NCBI RefSeq assembly: GCF_947286155.1
Contig: NZ_CAMYPD010000014.1
Coordinates: forward strand, 1 to 55,679
Origin: an uncultured Tessaracoccus sp.
Lineage (GTDB): Bacteria; Actinomycetota; Actinomycetes; Propionibacteriales; Propionibacteriaceae
Length of the DNA: 55,679 bases
Direction: 5' to 3'
In this document: one piece after another, positions 18,114 to 26,395 of the stretch
Layout: each line of letters opens with the position of its first letter
How positions within the stretch are numbered: the stretch's first letter is position 1
Translations under genes and position numbers: made by a program
The notes under the pieces: model-generated
The model's input: only the letters and a program-made list of their open reading frames with translations
Database searches by the model: none
Told to the model about the DNA's origin: nothing

Positions 18114-19493
18114 ATGTCGACAGAAGGGCTCGAAGCAGCACGTCGGAAGATGGAGGAAGCCGGGGTCGCGGCGCCCGCCGTCGAGGTGTTCTCCAACTTC
18201 TACAAGCAACTCGAAAGCGGCGCCACCGGCATCATCCGGGAGGACTCCATCACACCGCTGCTCGACCCGCCCATGCTCGACGACGTAGAAATCAGCGACG
18301 ACGACGCCCGCGCCGCGCTCGACAAGCTCGTCGTCATCAAACTCAACGGCGGACTCGGCACGTCGATGGGTCTCGACCGCGCCAAAACCCTCCTCGAAGT
18401 GCGCGACGGCGAGAACTTCCTCGACCTCATCGCCAAACAGGTGCTCTCAGCCCGCGAACGCTACGACGTGCGCCTTCCGCTGCTGTTCATGACGAGCTTC
18501 CGCACCGACGCCGACACCGTCGAGTACCTCGCCAAATATCCCGAACTCCCCATCAGTGGGCTTCCGCTCACGTTCCTCCAGAACCAGGAGCCGAAGCTGC
18601 GTGCCGACGACTTCACCCCCGTCGAATGGCCGGCCGACCCGTCGCTCGAGTGGTGCCCGCCCGGCCATGGCGACCTCTACCCAGCCCTCCAAGGATCCGG
18701 CGTGCTCGACCAGCTCATCGACGCCGGCTTCCGCTACGCTTGTGTCTCCAACGGCGACAACCTCGGCGCGGCCCCCGACGCGCGCATCGCCGGCTGGTTC
18801 GCGAACTCCGGCGCACCGTACGCCGCCGAGCTGTGCCGCCGCACCATCAACGACAAGAAGGGCGGACACCTCGCCATCCGCAAATCCGACGGGCAGCTCA
18901 TTCTTCGCGACACCGCGCAGACTGCCCCGGAAGAGATGGACTACTTCACCGACGAACACCGTCACCCGTTCTTCCACACCAACAACCTGTGGTTCGATCT
19001 CGTCCGCCTGCGCGACGCCCTCGTCGAGCGCAATTCAGTGCTCGGTCTCCCACTTATCCGCAACGAGAAGACCGTCGACCCCACCGACGCTAGCTCCACC
19101 CCCGTCATCCAAATCGAATCCGCGATGGGCGCAGCCATCGAGGTGTTCGACGGGGCCACCGCCATCTGCGTCGATCGCAGCCGCTTCCTTCCGGTGAAAA
19201 CCACCAACGAGCTACTGCTGCTGCGCTCCGACGTGTACGAACTCGACGACGCCGGGCACCTCGTCGCGCAAACCGACAGCTCGCCAGAAATCTCGCTCGA
19301 CAAGGACTTCTACAAGAAGATCGACGCCTTCGAGCTGCGCATCCCGCACGCCCCGTCGCTGAAGGACGCTACCCGTTTTGAGGTGCGGGGCGACTGGACG
19401 CTCGGCGGGGGGGTCACCGTCGTGGGCGATGTTGCGTTGCCTGACGAGGGTGAGGCGCGGCGGGTCGACGACGGTGCCACCCTCGGTGACTGA
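18114..19493 (+). CDS. UTP-glucose-1-phosphate uridylyltransferase (PF01704 type)
   Basis: The 459-residue enzyme makes UDP-glucose from UTP and glucose 1-phosphate for polysaccharide and glycolipid synthesis. It belongs to the eukaryote-like UDPGP family (nucleotide-binding LVVIKLNGGLGTSMGLDRAKTLLEV, then NGDNLGAAPD and HPFFHTNNLWFDL), not the shorter bacterial GalU family. The ATG at 18114 is preferred because GAAGGGA lies at the right distance; an ATG at 18099 in frame would overlap that site. It overlaps the small downstream gene by eight bases. Confidence 0.92.
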   Translation: MSTEGLEAARRKMEEAGVAAPAVEVFSNFYKQLESGATGIIREDSITPLLDPPMLDDVEISDDDARAALDKLVVIKLNGGLGTSMGLDRAKTLLEVRDGENFLDLIAKQVLSARERYDVRLPLLFMTSFRTDADTVEYLAKYPELPISGLPLTFLQNQEPKLRADDFTPVEWPADPSLEWCPPGHGDLYPALQGSGVLDQLIDAGFRYACVSNGDNLGAAPDARIAGWFANSGAPYAAELCRRTINDKKGGHLAIRKSDGQLILRDTAQTAPEEMDYFTDEHRHPFFHTNNLWFDLVRLRDALVERNSVLGLPLIRNEKTVDPTDASSTPVIQIESAMGAAIEVFDGATAICVDRSRFLPVKTTNELLLLRSDVYELDDAGHLVAQTDSSPEISLDKDFYKKIDAFELRIPHAPSLKDATRFEVRGDWTLGGGVTVVGDVALPDEGEARRVDDGATLGD

Positions 19494-19839
19494 CGCCGAC
19501 CAGGTAGCCGTCGAGCTAGGGCGCGCCCTGACCGGCGAGGAGCTGCCCCTCACCGCGGCAGATGTCGAGGGTATTGCCAGTCAGCTCGACGGGCTGGGCT
19601 GGAATGCGAATCGCCTAGCCAGCGTGCGACAACAGCGTCAGGACGCGGGCGAACCCTGGCCTTTTCCGGTGCACACCGACGCGGTGGCGCGCGTCGGGTT
19701 CGCCGCCTTTCATGCCCAGCTCATGCACTTGCGAGCGCAGCTTGGTCTCACCGGACTACAACCGACGGCGACCACCCAGCGTCCCTGGAATACCGATGAG
19801 CAGCGCCTGGCTGCCGACCGTCCCCCGCACTGGGGCTGA
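19486..19839 (+). CDS. Hypothetical protein coupled to the UDP-glucose gene
   Basis: This 117-residue protein starts at a GTG inside the last codons of the uridylyltransferase gene, which implies translational coupling. It is soluble, has no membrane segment, and contains EELPLTAADVEGIASQLDGLGWNANRL, suggesting a small helical domain. I do not recognise the family. An in-frame GTG at 19474 is also possible. It faces mscL, with a hairpin between the genes. Confidence 0.55.
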   Translation: MTDADQVAVELGRALTGEELPLTAADVEGIASQLDGLGWNANRLASVRQQRQDAGEPWPFPVHTDAVARVGFAAFHAQLMHLRAQLGLTGLQPTATTQRPWNTDEQRLAADRPPHWG

Positions 19840-19847
19840 CAAACACA

Positions 19848-19881
19848 AACGAGGCGCCACCCAGTGGGGTAACGCCTCGTT
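19848..19881. terminator. Bidirectional hairpin between convergent genes
   Basis: AACGAGGCG (19848-19856) pairs with CGCCTCGTT (19873-19881). It lies between the plus-strand small gene and mscL on the minus strand and so can terminate both. Confidence 0.6.
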
Positions 19882-19896
19882 GAAGCCGATGGTGGC

Positions 19897-20265
19897 TCAG
19901 GCGTGCTTGGCCTTGAGGAGATCGCGGATCTCGCCGAGCAGTGCCTCTTCAGCGGTGGGCTCGACTTCCTCTTCGACGACATCCTTCTCGAAGCGCTTAC
20001 GGGCGATGTTGTAGGGCTTCACGATGCCGAAGTAGATGACGAAGGAGAGGATGAGGAAGGATACGAGTGCGGTCAGGAACACACCGACGCTGATGCCACC
20101 GGGGGCAAAGCTTGAGAAGTTGGGGGTGCCACCCAGCTTGCCGAGCAGGTCCATGATGACGGCGGTGAACGATTCGACGACAGTGGCGAAGGCGCCACCC
20201 ATGATGAAGGCCACGGCAAGCTCGACGAGGTTGCCGCGCATGATGAATTCCTTGAATCCCTGCAT
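19897..20265 (-). CDS. Large-conductance mechanosensitive channel MscL
   Basis: The 122-residue protein forms a pentameric membrane pore that opens on hypo-osmotic shock. The conserved N-terminal helix and first membrane segment are present (MQGFKEFIMRGNLVELAVAFIMGGAFATVV), followed by TM2 (FLTALVSFLILSFVIYFGIV) and a charged C-terminal helix (EEALLGEIRDLLKAK). The length is normal for the family. It lies upstream of no partner and downstream of the SAF-domain gene on the same strand, separated by 143 bases without other features. Confidence 0.97.
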   Translation of the reverse strand: MQGFKEFIMRGNLVELAVAFIMGGAFATVVESFTAVIMDLLGKLGGTPNFSSFAPGGISVGVFLTALVSFLILSFVIYFGIVKPYNIARKRFEKDVVEEEVEPTAEEALLGEIRDLLKAKHA

Positions 20266-20408
20266 TGTTGCGCTTTCTGTAGGCCGCCTGCTGGCGGGAA
20301 TGAATCAGGGCGCGCGCAATCACCTGGAGGCGACGTTGGAGTGGGCACGCGCCCCACTAGCGCAACCACGATAGGTGATCCCTCGCAGGAAATTCAAATG
20401 TGCTTGTG

Positions 20409-21014
20409 CTATGGACCTCCGATCACCACCGCGAGCTGCCCGCTTTGCCCGAGCGTGGCCACCGACGGCGCCAGCTCAGCCGTTACTTCCATGAGCACCA
20501 TGCTCGAACCCTTCGTCGCTCCGATCGTTGACGTAGGTGCGCTGGGTTGGGCGGCGACACGTGCTCGACCCAGTACCTCGGGCCGTTCACCGAGCGCCAC
20601 CACCAGCTGTACTGCTGTGCCCGGCGTGAGCAGGTTGCGCAGGTCTTGGTCAGGTACGGACACCGGCACGAGTGCATGCCCCTTCTGCACGCCCCCGCCC
20701 TGGAGCAGCAAACCCCTCGTGAGCACCTGGCCTGCTTCCAGCGCAACAGCGGTGTGTGCCCCGGCGGCGTTGTCGGGGGAGCGCAGTGTTCCCTCAGTGA
20801 GCAGCGAAGCGGGGACGCGAACCGTCGTGAGATGCTCCGGTGAAAGCACCTCGCCGGCGGGTACGTCGGCAGCGAGTGCCACGACGGGCTCCCCGTCGGG
20901 CGGCCGTGCGCTGGCGACGGAGATGATGCCCGCGACGACGACCGCCGCGCACAGCGCGGCCACCACGCGGCGATGCCAGTTGATGAATGAACCAAGTCGG
21001 CGAAGGAGTTGCAT
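20409..21014 (-). CDS. SAF domain-containing membrane-anchored protein
   Basis: The 201-residue protein has a membrane segment near the N-terminus (about residues 18-38, VVAALCAAVVVAGIISVASA). It is followed by an SAF/ChapFlgA-like domain (VVALAADVPAGEVLSPEHLTTVRVPASL and GQVLTRGLLLQGGG), as in the CpaB/RcpC family. It is probably extracytoplasmic and may bind cell-wall glycan or assist pilus assembly, but no pilus genes are near. An ATG at 21014 gives the best N-terminus; 15 further codons upstream look non-coding. It is in the same orientation as mscL and may be cotranscribed. Confidence 0.75.
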   Translation of the reverse strand: MQLLRRLGSFINWHRRVVAALCAAVVVAGIISVASARPPDGEPVVALAADVPAGEVLSPEHLTTVRVPASLLTEGTLRSPDNAAGAHTAVALEAGQVLTRGLLLQGGGVQKGHALVPVSVPDQDLRNLLTPGTAVQLVVALGERPEVLGRARVAAQPSAPTSTIGATKGSSMVLMEVTAELAPSVATLGQSGQLAVVIGGP

Positions 21015-21100
21015 GCCTTTACTATTGGCAACTCGCCACCCGCCACGCCCGTTTTCCACAGGATGAATTTGGTGGGTCAGGTGGGTTTCTTTGGGGGGAT

Positions 21101-21484
21101 GGTTTCGATACGCGGGCTTCGCCCGCTACTCAACCATCGGGGCGGCCTCGCTACTCAACCACAGGGGCGCCCGGGGCGCGTGGCCACCGACCATCGAGTA
21201 GGCGACGGAGTCGCCGTATCGAGATGCAGAGACAAGAACTGCAAAACTCGCCATCAGTTGCTCGTCTCCTGCGGCAATCACACATGAGCGCTTCGACTGA
21301 TGGCAAGTTTTGCAGTTTCTCCAGGGGTACTGCTCGGGGCCTGGTTTCGATACGCGGGCTTTGCCCGCTACTCAACCATCGGGCAGGGTGTGGTTTCGAT
21401 ACGCGGGCTTTGCCCGCTACTCAACCAGCGGGGCACCCGAGGCGTGGCTCAACCACCGGGAGGCGCGGGCTACTCAACCACCGG
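21101..21484. repeat. Dispersed repeat block
   Basis: Bases 21101-21141, 21343-21383 and 21392-21433 are near-identical copies of TTTCGATACGCGGGCTT...GCCCGCTACTCAACCA. Partial copies lie at 21146-21166, 21445-21460 and 21465-21484. Each copy is a short hairpin (CGCGGGC/GCCCGCT). The last one provides the stop codon of the FmdB-like gene. No gene lies between 21015 and 21469. Confidence 0.75.
21237..21317. repeat. Long-arm hairpin element E4
   Basis: Arms AACTGCAAAACTCGCCATCAG (21237-21257) and its near reverse complement (21297-21317, one mismatch) flank a 39-base loop. The arms match element E1 at 3191-3273, and the loop length is identical, while most of the loop sequence differs. Confidence 0.7.
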
Positions 21485-21727
21485 AGCAGCCGGCTTGGAA
21501 TCTGCCGGCTTCGACTCAGACGCTTTCGACTCCGCAGGTTTTGCCGCAGCCGGCTTGGAGTCGGTCTTGTAGAAACCAGATCCCTTGAACACGACGCCGA
21601 CGGCGCTGAACACCTTCCGCAGATTGCCCTGACACTCGGGGCACTCGGTGAGTGCGTCGTCGGTGAACTTCTGCTGCACCTCGAGATCGGCGTCGCAATC
21701 GTTGCAGTGATATTGGTACTTGGGCAC
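21470..21727 (-). CDS. FmdB-family zinc ribbon protein (Ruc-like)
   Basis: This 85-residue protein has an N-terminal zinc ribbon (YQYHCNDCDADLEVQQKF, then ECPECQG; two CxxC pairs). A low-complexity Ser/Ala/Lys/Pro tail follows and is probably disordered. The layout matches the mycobacterial redox-regulated chaperone Ruc (Rv0991c), and the neighbouring 5-FCL, Glp and GlpR genes are also syntenic with that locus. A chaperone role is therefore inferred. The GTG start has a GGAGG site. The last residues (PVVE, stop) are encoded by a dispersed GGTGGTTGAGTAG repeat, so the tail may have been altered by repeat insertion. Confidence 0.85.
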   Translation of the reverse strand: MPKYQYHCNDCDADLEVQQKFTDDALTECPECQGNLRKVFSAVGVVFKGSGFYKTDSKPAAAKPAESKASESKPADSKPAAPVVE

Positions 21728-21777
21728 TGGATCCTCCGAAGAAACAAACGGGCCTAGTGTACGCCCAGAAGCGCACA

Positions 21778-22329
21778 TCAGTGCACCCACGCAACGCCCG
21801 CTTCCGTCACCCAGCCATCGCACGGCAGGTCGTGGGGTTCGCGCGGGAGCACGTCGCACACCTCCGCCTCGCGGGCCCACGCCAACACCGGCCCAGCCCC
21901 GCGGTGGGCGAGCGCCCGGTCGTACCAGCCTCCGCCGACCCCCAGTCTGTACCCCTCGCGATCCACACCCAAACACGAGGTGACAACCACATCTGCCTCC
22001 TCGAGTGAGGCCGCCCCCAGGCGCGTACCCGTCGGTTCCGGAATGCCGCGCCAAGCCGGACGTATGGCGGCCCAGCCGTCGAATCGCGCCCAGTCAGGCT
22101 CACGGCGAAGCACCGGTAACCGCACATCCCAGCCGCGCGTCACGAGCGCATCCACGAGCGCGACCGTATCGGGCTCACCCTCGACGCTCACATACGTCGC
22201 GCACACCCCAGGCTCTTCTGGAAGCCATTCGAGAAAGCGACGAAGCCGCTCGGCGTCCTCGCGTCGCATGGTTTCCGGCACGCGTTCTCGACGCGCCCGA
22301 GCGCGTAGTGCGTCCTTATCTGGTGTCAC
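21778..22329 (-). CDS. 5-formyltetrahydrofolate cyclo-ligase
   Basis: The 183-residue enzyme converts 5-formyl-THF to 5,10-methenyl-THF using ATP, keeping one-carbon folate pools usable. Family motifs are LRARARRERV at the N-terminus and the signature YRLGVGGGWYDRALA near residue 130. The GTG start at 22329 follows TACGAT by six bases on the minus strand, so the mRNA is probably leaderless. It diverges from the Glp gene with only 17 bases between start codons. Confidence 0.9.
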   Translation of the reverse strand: MTPDKDALRARARRERVPETMRREDAERLRRFLEWLPEEPGVCATYVSVEGEPDTVALVDALVTRGWDVRLPVLRREPDWARFDGWAAIRPAWRGIPEPTGTRLGAASLEEADVVVTSCLGVDREGYRLGVGGGWYDRALAHRGAGPVLAWAREAEVCDVLPREPHDLPCDGWVTEAGVAWVH

Positions 22330-22346
22330 CCAACTATCGTAGGAGC
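22330..22346. promoter_or_regulatory. Symmetric bidirectional promoter, overlapping -10 elements
   Basis: On the plus strand TATCGT (22335-22340) lies six bases before the ATG at 22347. On the minus strand TACGAT (22336-22341) lies six bases before the GTG at 22329. The two hexamers overlap by five bases. Both genes would be leaderless. The AGGAG before ATG 22347 is only one base away, too close for a normal ribosome-binding site. Confidence 0.6.
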
Positions 22347-23636
22347 ATGGCTTGGTTTGGTCGTAAGCAGCAAGAACCCGTCGAGGTGGAAGAGGTCGAG
22401 GCTCCGCGCCTGCCCGACCCGCCCGCGAACAACGAGGCGGGTCTGCGCTCGATGCAAGACCACATCGACTATCTCCTCGGCCTCGTCGAGCCCCTGCGCC
22501 CCTTCGGCATGGGTCTGCTCGAAGCCTGGGATCAGGTGGTGTGCGAAGACATCACCTCGCTCGTCGACGTGCCCCACCAGACCACGGCACTCGTCGACGG
22601 GTACGCCGTGCGCGTCTCCGACCTCACCGACGACGGCGGCAAGCGCGTCGAGACGATGATGCTCGCCGAAACCGAAGACGGCCGACTCCCATTCGGCGCT
22701 GTGCGTCACGTCGCGGCGGGCGACCCCGTGCCGCCGGGCGCCACCGCAGTACTCCCGACGGTGTACGTCGCGCTGGAAGGTGACTTGGCCAGGATCTTCG
22801 ACACCGTGAAGGACGACGAATACGTGCGTGTGGCCGGCGAGCACCTCCACGCCGGCGAGCCGCTGCTGAAGGAAGGCGACGTGCTCGACGACCGCTCCGT
22901 CGGCCTGTTGGCGAGCGCCGGCATCGACAAGGTCTTCGTCCGCCCGCGCCCGCGCGTGGTGATCGTCGGGTCGGGGGAGGGCCTCGTCGCGCCCGGTGCC
23001 CACGCCTCTGCCGACAGCAACTTCGACGCCAACTCCTTCCTCATCGCGGCCGCAGCCCGCGCGGCAGGTGCTCAGGTGTTCCACACCGTCGTCGGCTCCA
23101 ACAACCACGACGAGCTGCGCCAGACGGTGACCGACCAGCTCATCCGCGCCGACCTCGTGATCTCCACGACGGGCGGGCGTCGGGAAGACTATGAAGCGAT
23201 GGCGGAGGTGCTCTCCGGCATCGGCCTCGTCGACTCTGCGAAGGTGGCCATGACCCCCGGCCGCACGCAGACCTTCGGCCTCATCGGCGACGACAACATC
23301 CCCATGATCATGCTGCCGGGCAACCCCGTGAGCGCCTACGTCTCGTTCCAGGCCTTCGGCTGGCCGCTCATCCGTAAGCTCGCCGGCGCCGACCCGCATC
23401 GCCCCCTCCTGCGCGGTATCGCTGCCCACGGCATGCGCTCCACCGAGGGCCAGACGCACCTGCTCCGCGCGCGGGTTTCCAGGGAGTCCGGCATCAACCG
23501 CGTCACTCCCGTCTCCGATCCGCACGCGCTCACCGAGCTCGCGCAGACGAACGTGCTCGTGCTGCTCGACGAGCACACTGCCGCCGCGAACGCCGGCACT
23601 AGCGTGCAGTACTGGCGGCTCGACGAGCTCAACTGA
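22347..23636 (+). CDS. MoeA/gephyrin-like protein Glp
   Basis: The 429-residue protein has the MoeA/gephyrin fold: VDGYAVRVSDL in the N-terminal domains, PRVVIVGSGEGL entering the MoCF domain, then TPGRTQTFG and LPGNPVSAYVSF. In the segment that in MoeA reads GGVSVGEADY, this protein has GGRREDY, which is shorter and lacks the conserved Ser-Val-Gly. The charged N-terminal extension (about residues 1-45) is also unusual. With GlpR immediately downstream, this fits the corynebacterial Glp, which acts in cell division rather than only in molybdenum cofactor synthesis. That function is inferred from context. Confidence 0.85.
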   Translation: MAWFGRKQQEPVEVEEVEAPRLPDPPANNEAGLRSMQDHIDYLLGLVEPLRPFGMGLLEAWDQVVCEDITSLVDVPHQTTALVDGYAVRVSDLTDDGGKRVETMMLAETEDGRLPFGAVRHVAAGDPVPPGATAVLPTVYVALEGDLARIFDTVKDDEYVRVAGEHLHAGEPLLKEGDVLDDRSVGLLASAGIDKVFVRPRPRVVIVGSGEGLVAPGAHASADSNFDANSFLIAAAARAAGAQVFHTVVGSNNHDELRQTVTDQLIRADLVISTTGGRREDYEAMAEVLSGIGLVDSAKVAMTPGRTQTFGLIGDDNIPMIMLPGNPVSAYVSFQAFGWPLIRKLAGADPHRPLLRGIAAHGMRSTEGQTHLLRARVSRESGINRVTPVSDPHALTELAQTNVLVLLDEHTAAANAGTSVQYWRLDELN

Positions 23637-23713
23637 CCTGCCCGCTGTACGATTTTCGCGACGCGCCCATTGAGGTCACAGTTGAATCACAATTGTCCCT
23701 CTAGCGTGGCAGC

Positions 23714-24442
23714 ATGCTCGCCGGACTCATCATTGCCACCCTGCTCGTGGCGGGTTTGGCATTCGCTATTCCCTGGATCTCAAATCAGCGCACCAGCCTT
23801 GACGACATTGCTGAAGAACCGACGGAGCGCTTCTCTCAATCGCTGCGAATCTTCACTGGCGACGACGCTGACTACGGCGATCCCGCCGCGGTGTCGACGC
23901 CGCTCACCCGCGCCTCGGAGCGCTACGGGCTGAAGATGGCCGCGCAGCAGGCGGCGCGTCGTCGTCTCACCGTGATGGCGACGCTGTGCATGATCGCGGT
24001 GGTGCTGGGTGTGCTCGGCGGCTTCGGTGTTGTTGCGTGGTGGGCCTTCCTCATTCCGGCCGCGCTGATGGTTACGTTCATCGGCGTTGCGCGGTTCACC
24101 GTCGTGAAGATGCACCAGCGGATGGACGCCCACGCTGCACGGATCGACGCCGGATTCAGCGACGACGAGGCCACCGAGGTAATCGAGGTCGTCGAGGAAA
24201 CTGCCGAATCGACCGAGTTCTCTATCGACCTCAGCGCGCCATCGGAGCACGGCGTGTTCTGGGATCCGGTGCCCGTCACCGCCCCCACCTACGTGCAGAA
24301 GCCGCTCATGCCGCGCACGGTGCGCACCATCGACCTCTCCGCGCCCGTCGTCGCGAGCACGCCTTTGGTGCCCACCGCCGACGAACCCGGCGCACCCGTC
24401 GCGGAAGAGTCAGCCGAGCTGCCCCGCGCCATGGGCGAGTAG
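23714..24442 (+). CDS. GlpR/SepX-like membrane protein
   Basis: This 242-residue protein has an N-terminal membrane segment (residues 1-22), a linker, and a second pair of hydrophobic segments (about residues 87-125, LTVMATLCMIAVVLGVLGGF and WAFLIPAALMVTFIGVA). A long acidic, Pro/Ser-rich cytosolic tail follows. That layout and its place after the MoeA-like gene match the actinobacterial GlpR (SepX in Streptomyces), a receptor for Glp that helps place the FtsZ division machinery. The rimJ gene found between them in mycobacteria is absent. TAGCGT lies six bases before the ATG, suggesting a leaderless mRNA. Confidence 0.75.
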   Translation: MLAGLIIATLLVAGLAFAIPWISNQRTSLDDIAEEPTERFSQSLRIFTGDDADYGDPAAVSTPLTRASERYGLKMAAQQAARRRLTVMATLCMIAVVLGVLGGFGVVAWWAFLIPAALMVTFIGVARFTVVKMHQRMDAHAARIDAGFSDDEATEVIEVVEETAESTEFSIDLSAPSEHGVFWDPVPVTAPTYVQKPLMPRTVRTIDLSAPVVASTPLVPTADEPGAPVAEESAELPRAMGE

Positions 24443-24536
24443 TCCCCGACGAGCAACGCCAGCCTAGAGTTCGCCCCGTCCCCGTGGCGGTACATTGCAC
24501 GGCTGGGGCTACAGATGAGAGAGCCTGCTCACATGA

Positions 24537-25439
24537 TCATGGTTGATTGGGGAGCTGACCCCGTGCGTGCGAAGTGCTCATGCGAATACGCCGGGGCCTG
24601 CGCAGCATCCAAGCGATGGCTACGAGAATGAACAGAATGCCATCAATGAGTGCCATGGTTACCGATGTGGGTAGCTCGGCTTTCCATGCAATTGCGAATC
24701 CAGCAATGGCGCTCAATACGGCAGTAATGACTGTTGCTGGGATAACGCTGCGGATGTCGCGGGTAATGAGTAACGCTGTTGCTGCTGGGCAAATCATCAA
24801 CGCTACGACGAGAATTGACCCAGCAACGCTAAATGCGGTGACTACGGTCAAGGCGACGAGAGTCATGAACACGTTGTCGATACGCCGAACAGGCATGCCG
24901 ATGGAGCGAGCGTACTGTGGGTCGAAGATTGCAGTGCACAGCACTCGTCGGTATCGCGCTATGAAGGCAATGTTCAACGCCGAGACGCCAATCAATGTCC
25001 ACATGGCGCGCGGCCCAAGGCTGATTCCGTCGATGAAGATATGTTGCGAGCGTAGAGCCATCAGGTTGAGGTCGCCAGCCAACACTGTTTCCGTGCAGAT
25101 ATGGGTGTTGGAATAGGTGGTCGACAGCAGAAGAACGCCGAGTGAAAACAAGGCAGGGAAAAGGACGCCTTGGTCTGCTTCTCCTATGAGGAGGCTGGCC
25201 CGACGTAGCCAGTTTGAACACCACACTATGGCAAGTCCCATGAGTGTGGCGAGGGCAATCATGAGCGGCGATTGAAGGGTTCCTGTGATCACCACTCCCA
25301 TGACAATTCCTGGCAGCACCGCATGCGACATCGCATCCACCAACATGGATTGCCTTCGGAGCACAACGAAGACCCCAGGAAGCGAACATGCTACTGAGGT
25401 AACAACGGCGAGTAAGAACGCAGATGCGATGAAGCTCAT
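24537..25439 (-). CDS. Metal ABC transporter permease (second)
   Basis: This 300-residue ABC-3 family integral membrane protein has about eight segments. It has SFIASAFLLAVVTSVACSLPGVFVVLRRQSMLVDAMSHAVLPG at the N-terminus, the family's signature region facing the ATPase. It pairs with the upstream permease, overlapping it by four bases. Together with the ATPase and binding protein it makes a SitABCD/TroABCD-type importer for manganese or iron, possibly zinc. The gene is clearly lower in GC than neighbouring housekeeping genes. The C-terminal tail is basic and cytosolic. It is the last gene of the operon. Confidence 0.88.
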   Translation of the reverse strand: MSFIASAFLLAVVTSVACSLPGVFVVLRRQSMLVDAMSHAVLPGIVMGVVITGTLQSPLMIALATLMGLAIVWCSNWLRRASLLIGEADQGVLFPALFSLGVLLLSTTYSNTHICTETVLAGDLNLMALRSQHIFIDGISLGPRAMWTLIGVSALNIAFIARYRRVLCTAIFDPQYARSIGMPVRRIDNVFMTLVALTVVTAFSVAGSILVVALMICPAATALLITRDIRSVIPATVITAVLSAIAGFAIAWKAELPTSVTMALIDGILFILVAIAWMLRRPRRIRMSTSHARGQLPNQP

Positions 25440-26395
25440 CGTGGGTCACCTGTGCTTCGAATCGCTACGCGTTGGCTCTCCTCGTCGCTGGGCCCATCCG
25501 CGGCACTGGGAATTGCAGCCCTGCGCCTGCGAGGAGAAACGAGTATCGCTATAACGAATACTCCAAATAGGAGTAGTACAACAATCGGGCCAGTGGGAAC
25601 ATTTCCAGCGCTAATGGAGAGATACGTTCCCACACCTCCGGCCAGGGCACCAATAACCCCTGACCCCAATGCCATGTGCGCCATGGAGCTGGCGAATTGG
25701 TGGCATATTGTTGCCGGAAGGATGGCAAAAGCGATCATGAGGATCATGCCGACACTTTTGATTCCTGCAACGATAGCGAGTGTCACGCATGTCATGAGAA
25801 TGGGGTTGACGATAGATGGGCGTAAGCCATACATGCGAGCTGCCACCGGGTCGAAGATGCAGATCTTGAATTCCTTCCATAACACCACCAGCACCATCAA
25901 CACGACGACTGATAGCCACACTATTGTGTGCAGATCAGCGGCTCGGGTGGTTGCAGCGTTGCCAAAGATGTAATCCGAGAGCCCCGCCCGTCCTCTTAGC
26001 CGAGAGTGACTGATGATGTAAAGGAGGCATAAGCCTCCCCCGTAGAACAGAGCCAGGGACACCGCCATCGCTGCGTCCGCGCTGATAGGAGTGCGATCGC
26101 TGATCCACGAGGTAATCCACACCGATAGGAATGCAGAGAGGGCAGCGCCCAGGATTAAGACTGGAATAGAGCGCCCGTTGATCCCGAGCACGGCTTCTGC
26201 GACGATGAATGCGCAGGCGACGCCGAAGATTGCTGAATGACCCATCACGTCGGACATCAGTGATTGCCGACGCAGGTAGAGCAGCGAGCCGAATACTCCA
26301 GCCAGGAGTCCTGCGAGGACGACAGCGAAGAAGGTGGTCCGGTAGCCATACGTCGAGAAGAACTCCGTTATCGGTATGAAGTGCAGGTTACCCAT
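25436..26395 (-). CDS. Metal ABC transporter permease (first)
   Basis: The 319-residue ABC-3 family permease has about eight or nine membrane segments. The family motif is SLLYLRRQSLMSDVMGHSAIFGVACAF, and the DPVAARMYGLRP segment is the cytosolic coupling loop. It overlaps the ATPase gene by eight bases and the second permease by four, so the three are translationally coupled. It forms a heterodimeric channel with the second permease. The C-terminal tail after the last membrane segment is charged and unusually long (about 35 residues). Confidence 0.88.
   Translation of the reverse strand: MGNLHFIPITEFFSTYGYRTTFFAVVLAGLLAGVFGSLLYLRRQSLMSDVMGHSAIFGVACAFIVAEAVLGINGRSIPVLILGAALSAFLSVWITSWISDRTPISADAAMAVSLALFYGGGLCLLYIISHSRLRGRAGLSDYIFGNAATTRAADLHTIVWLSVVVLMVLVVLWKEFKICIFDPVAARMYGLRPSIVNPILMTCVTLAIVAGIKSVGMILMIAFAILPATICHQFASSMAHMALGSGVIGALAGGVGTYLSISAGNVPTGPIVVLLLFGVFVIAILVSPRRRRAAIPSAADGPSDEESQRVAIRSTGDPR

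Noticed and set aside
21101..21484. Possible CRISPR array, because of repeated ~40-base units
   Set aside because: Spacing is irregular, the units are the dispersed GGTTGAGTAG/TATCGAAACC repeat found elsewhere singly, spacers are not of uniform length and no cas genes are present.
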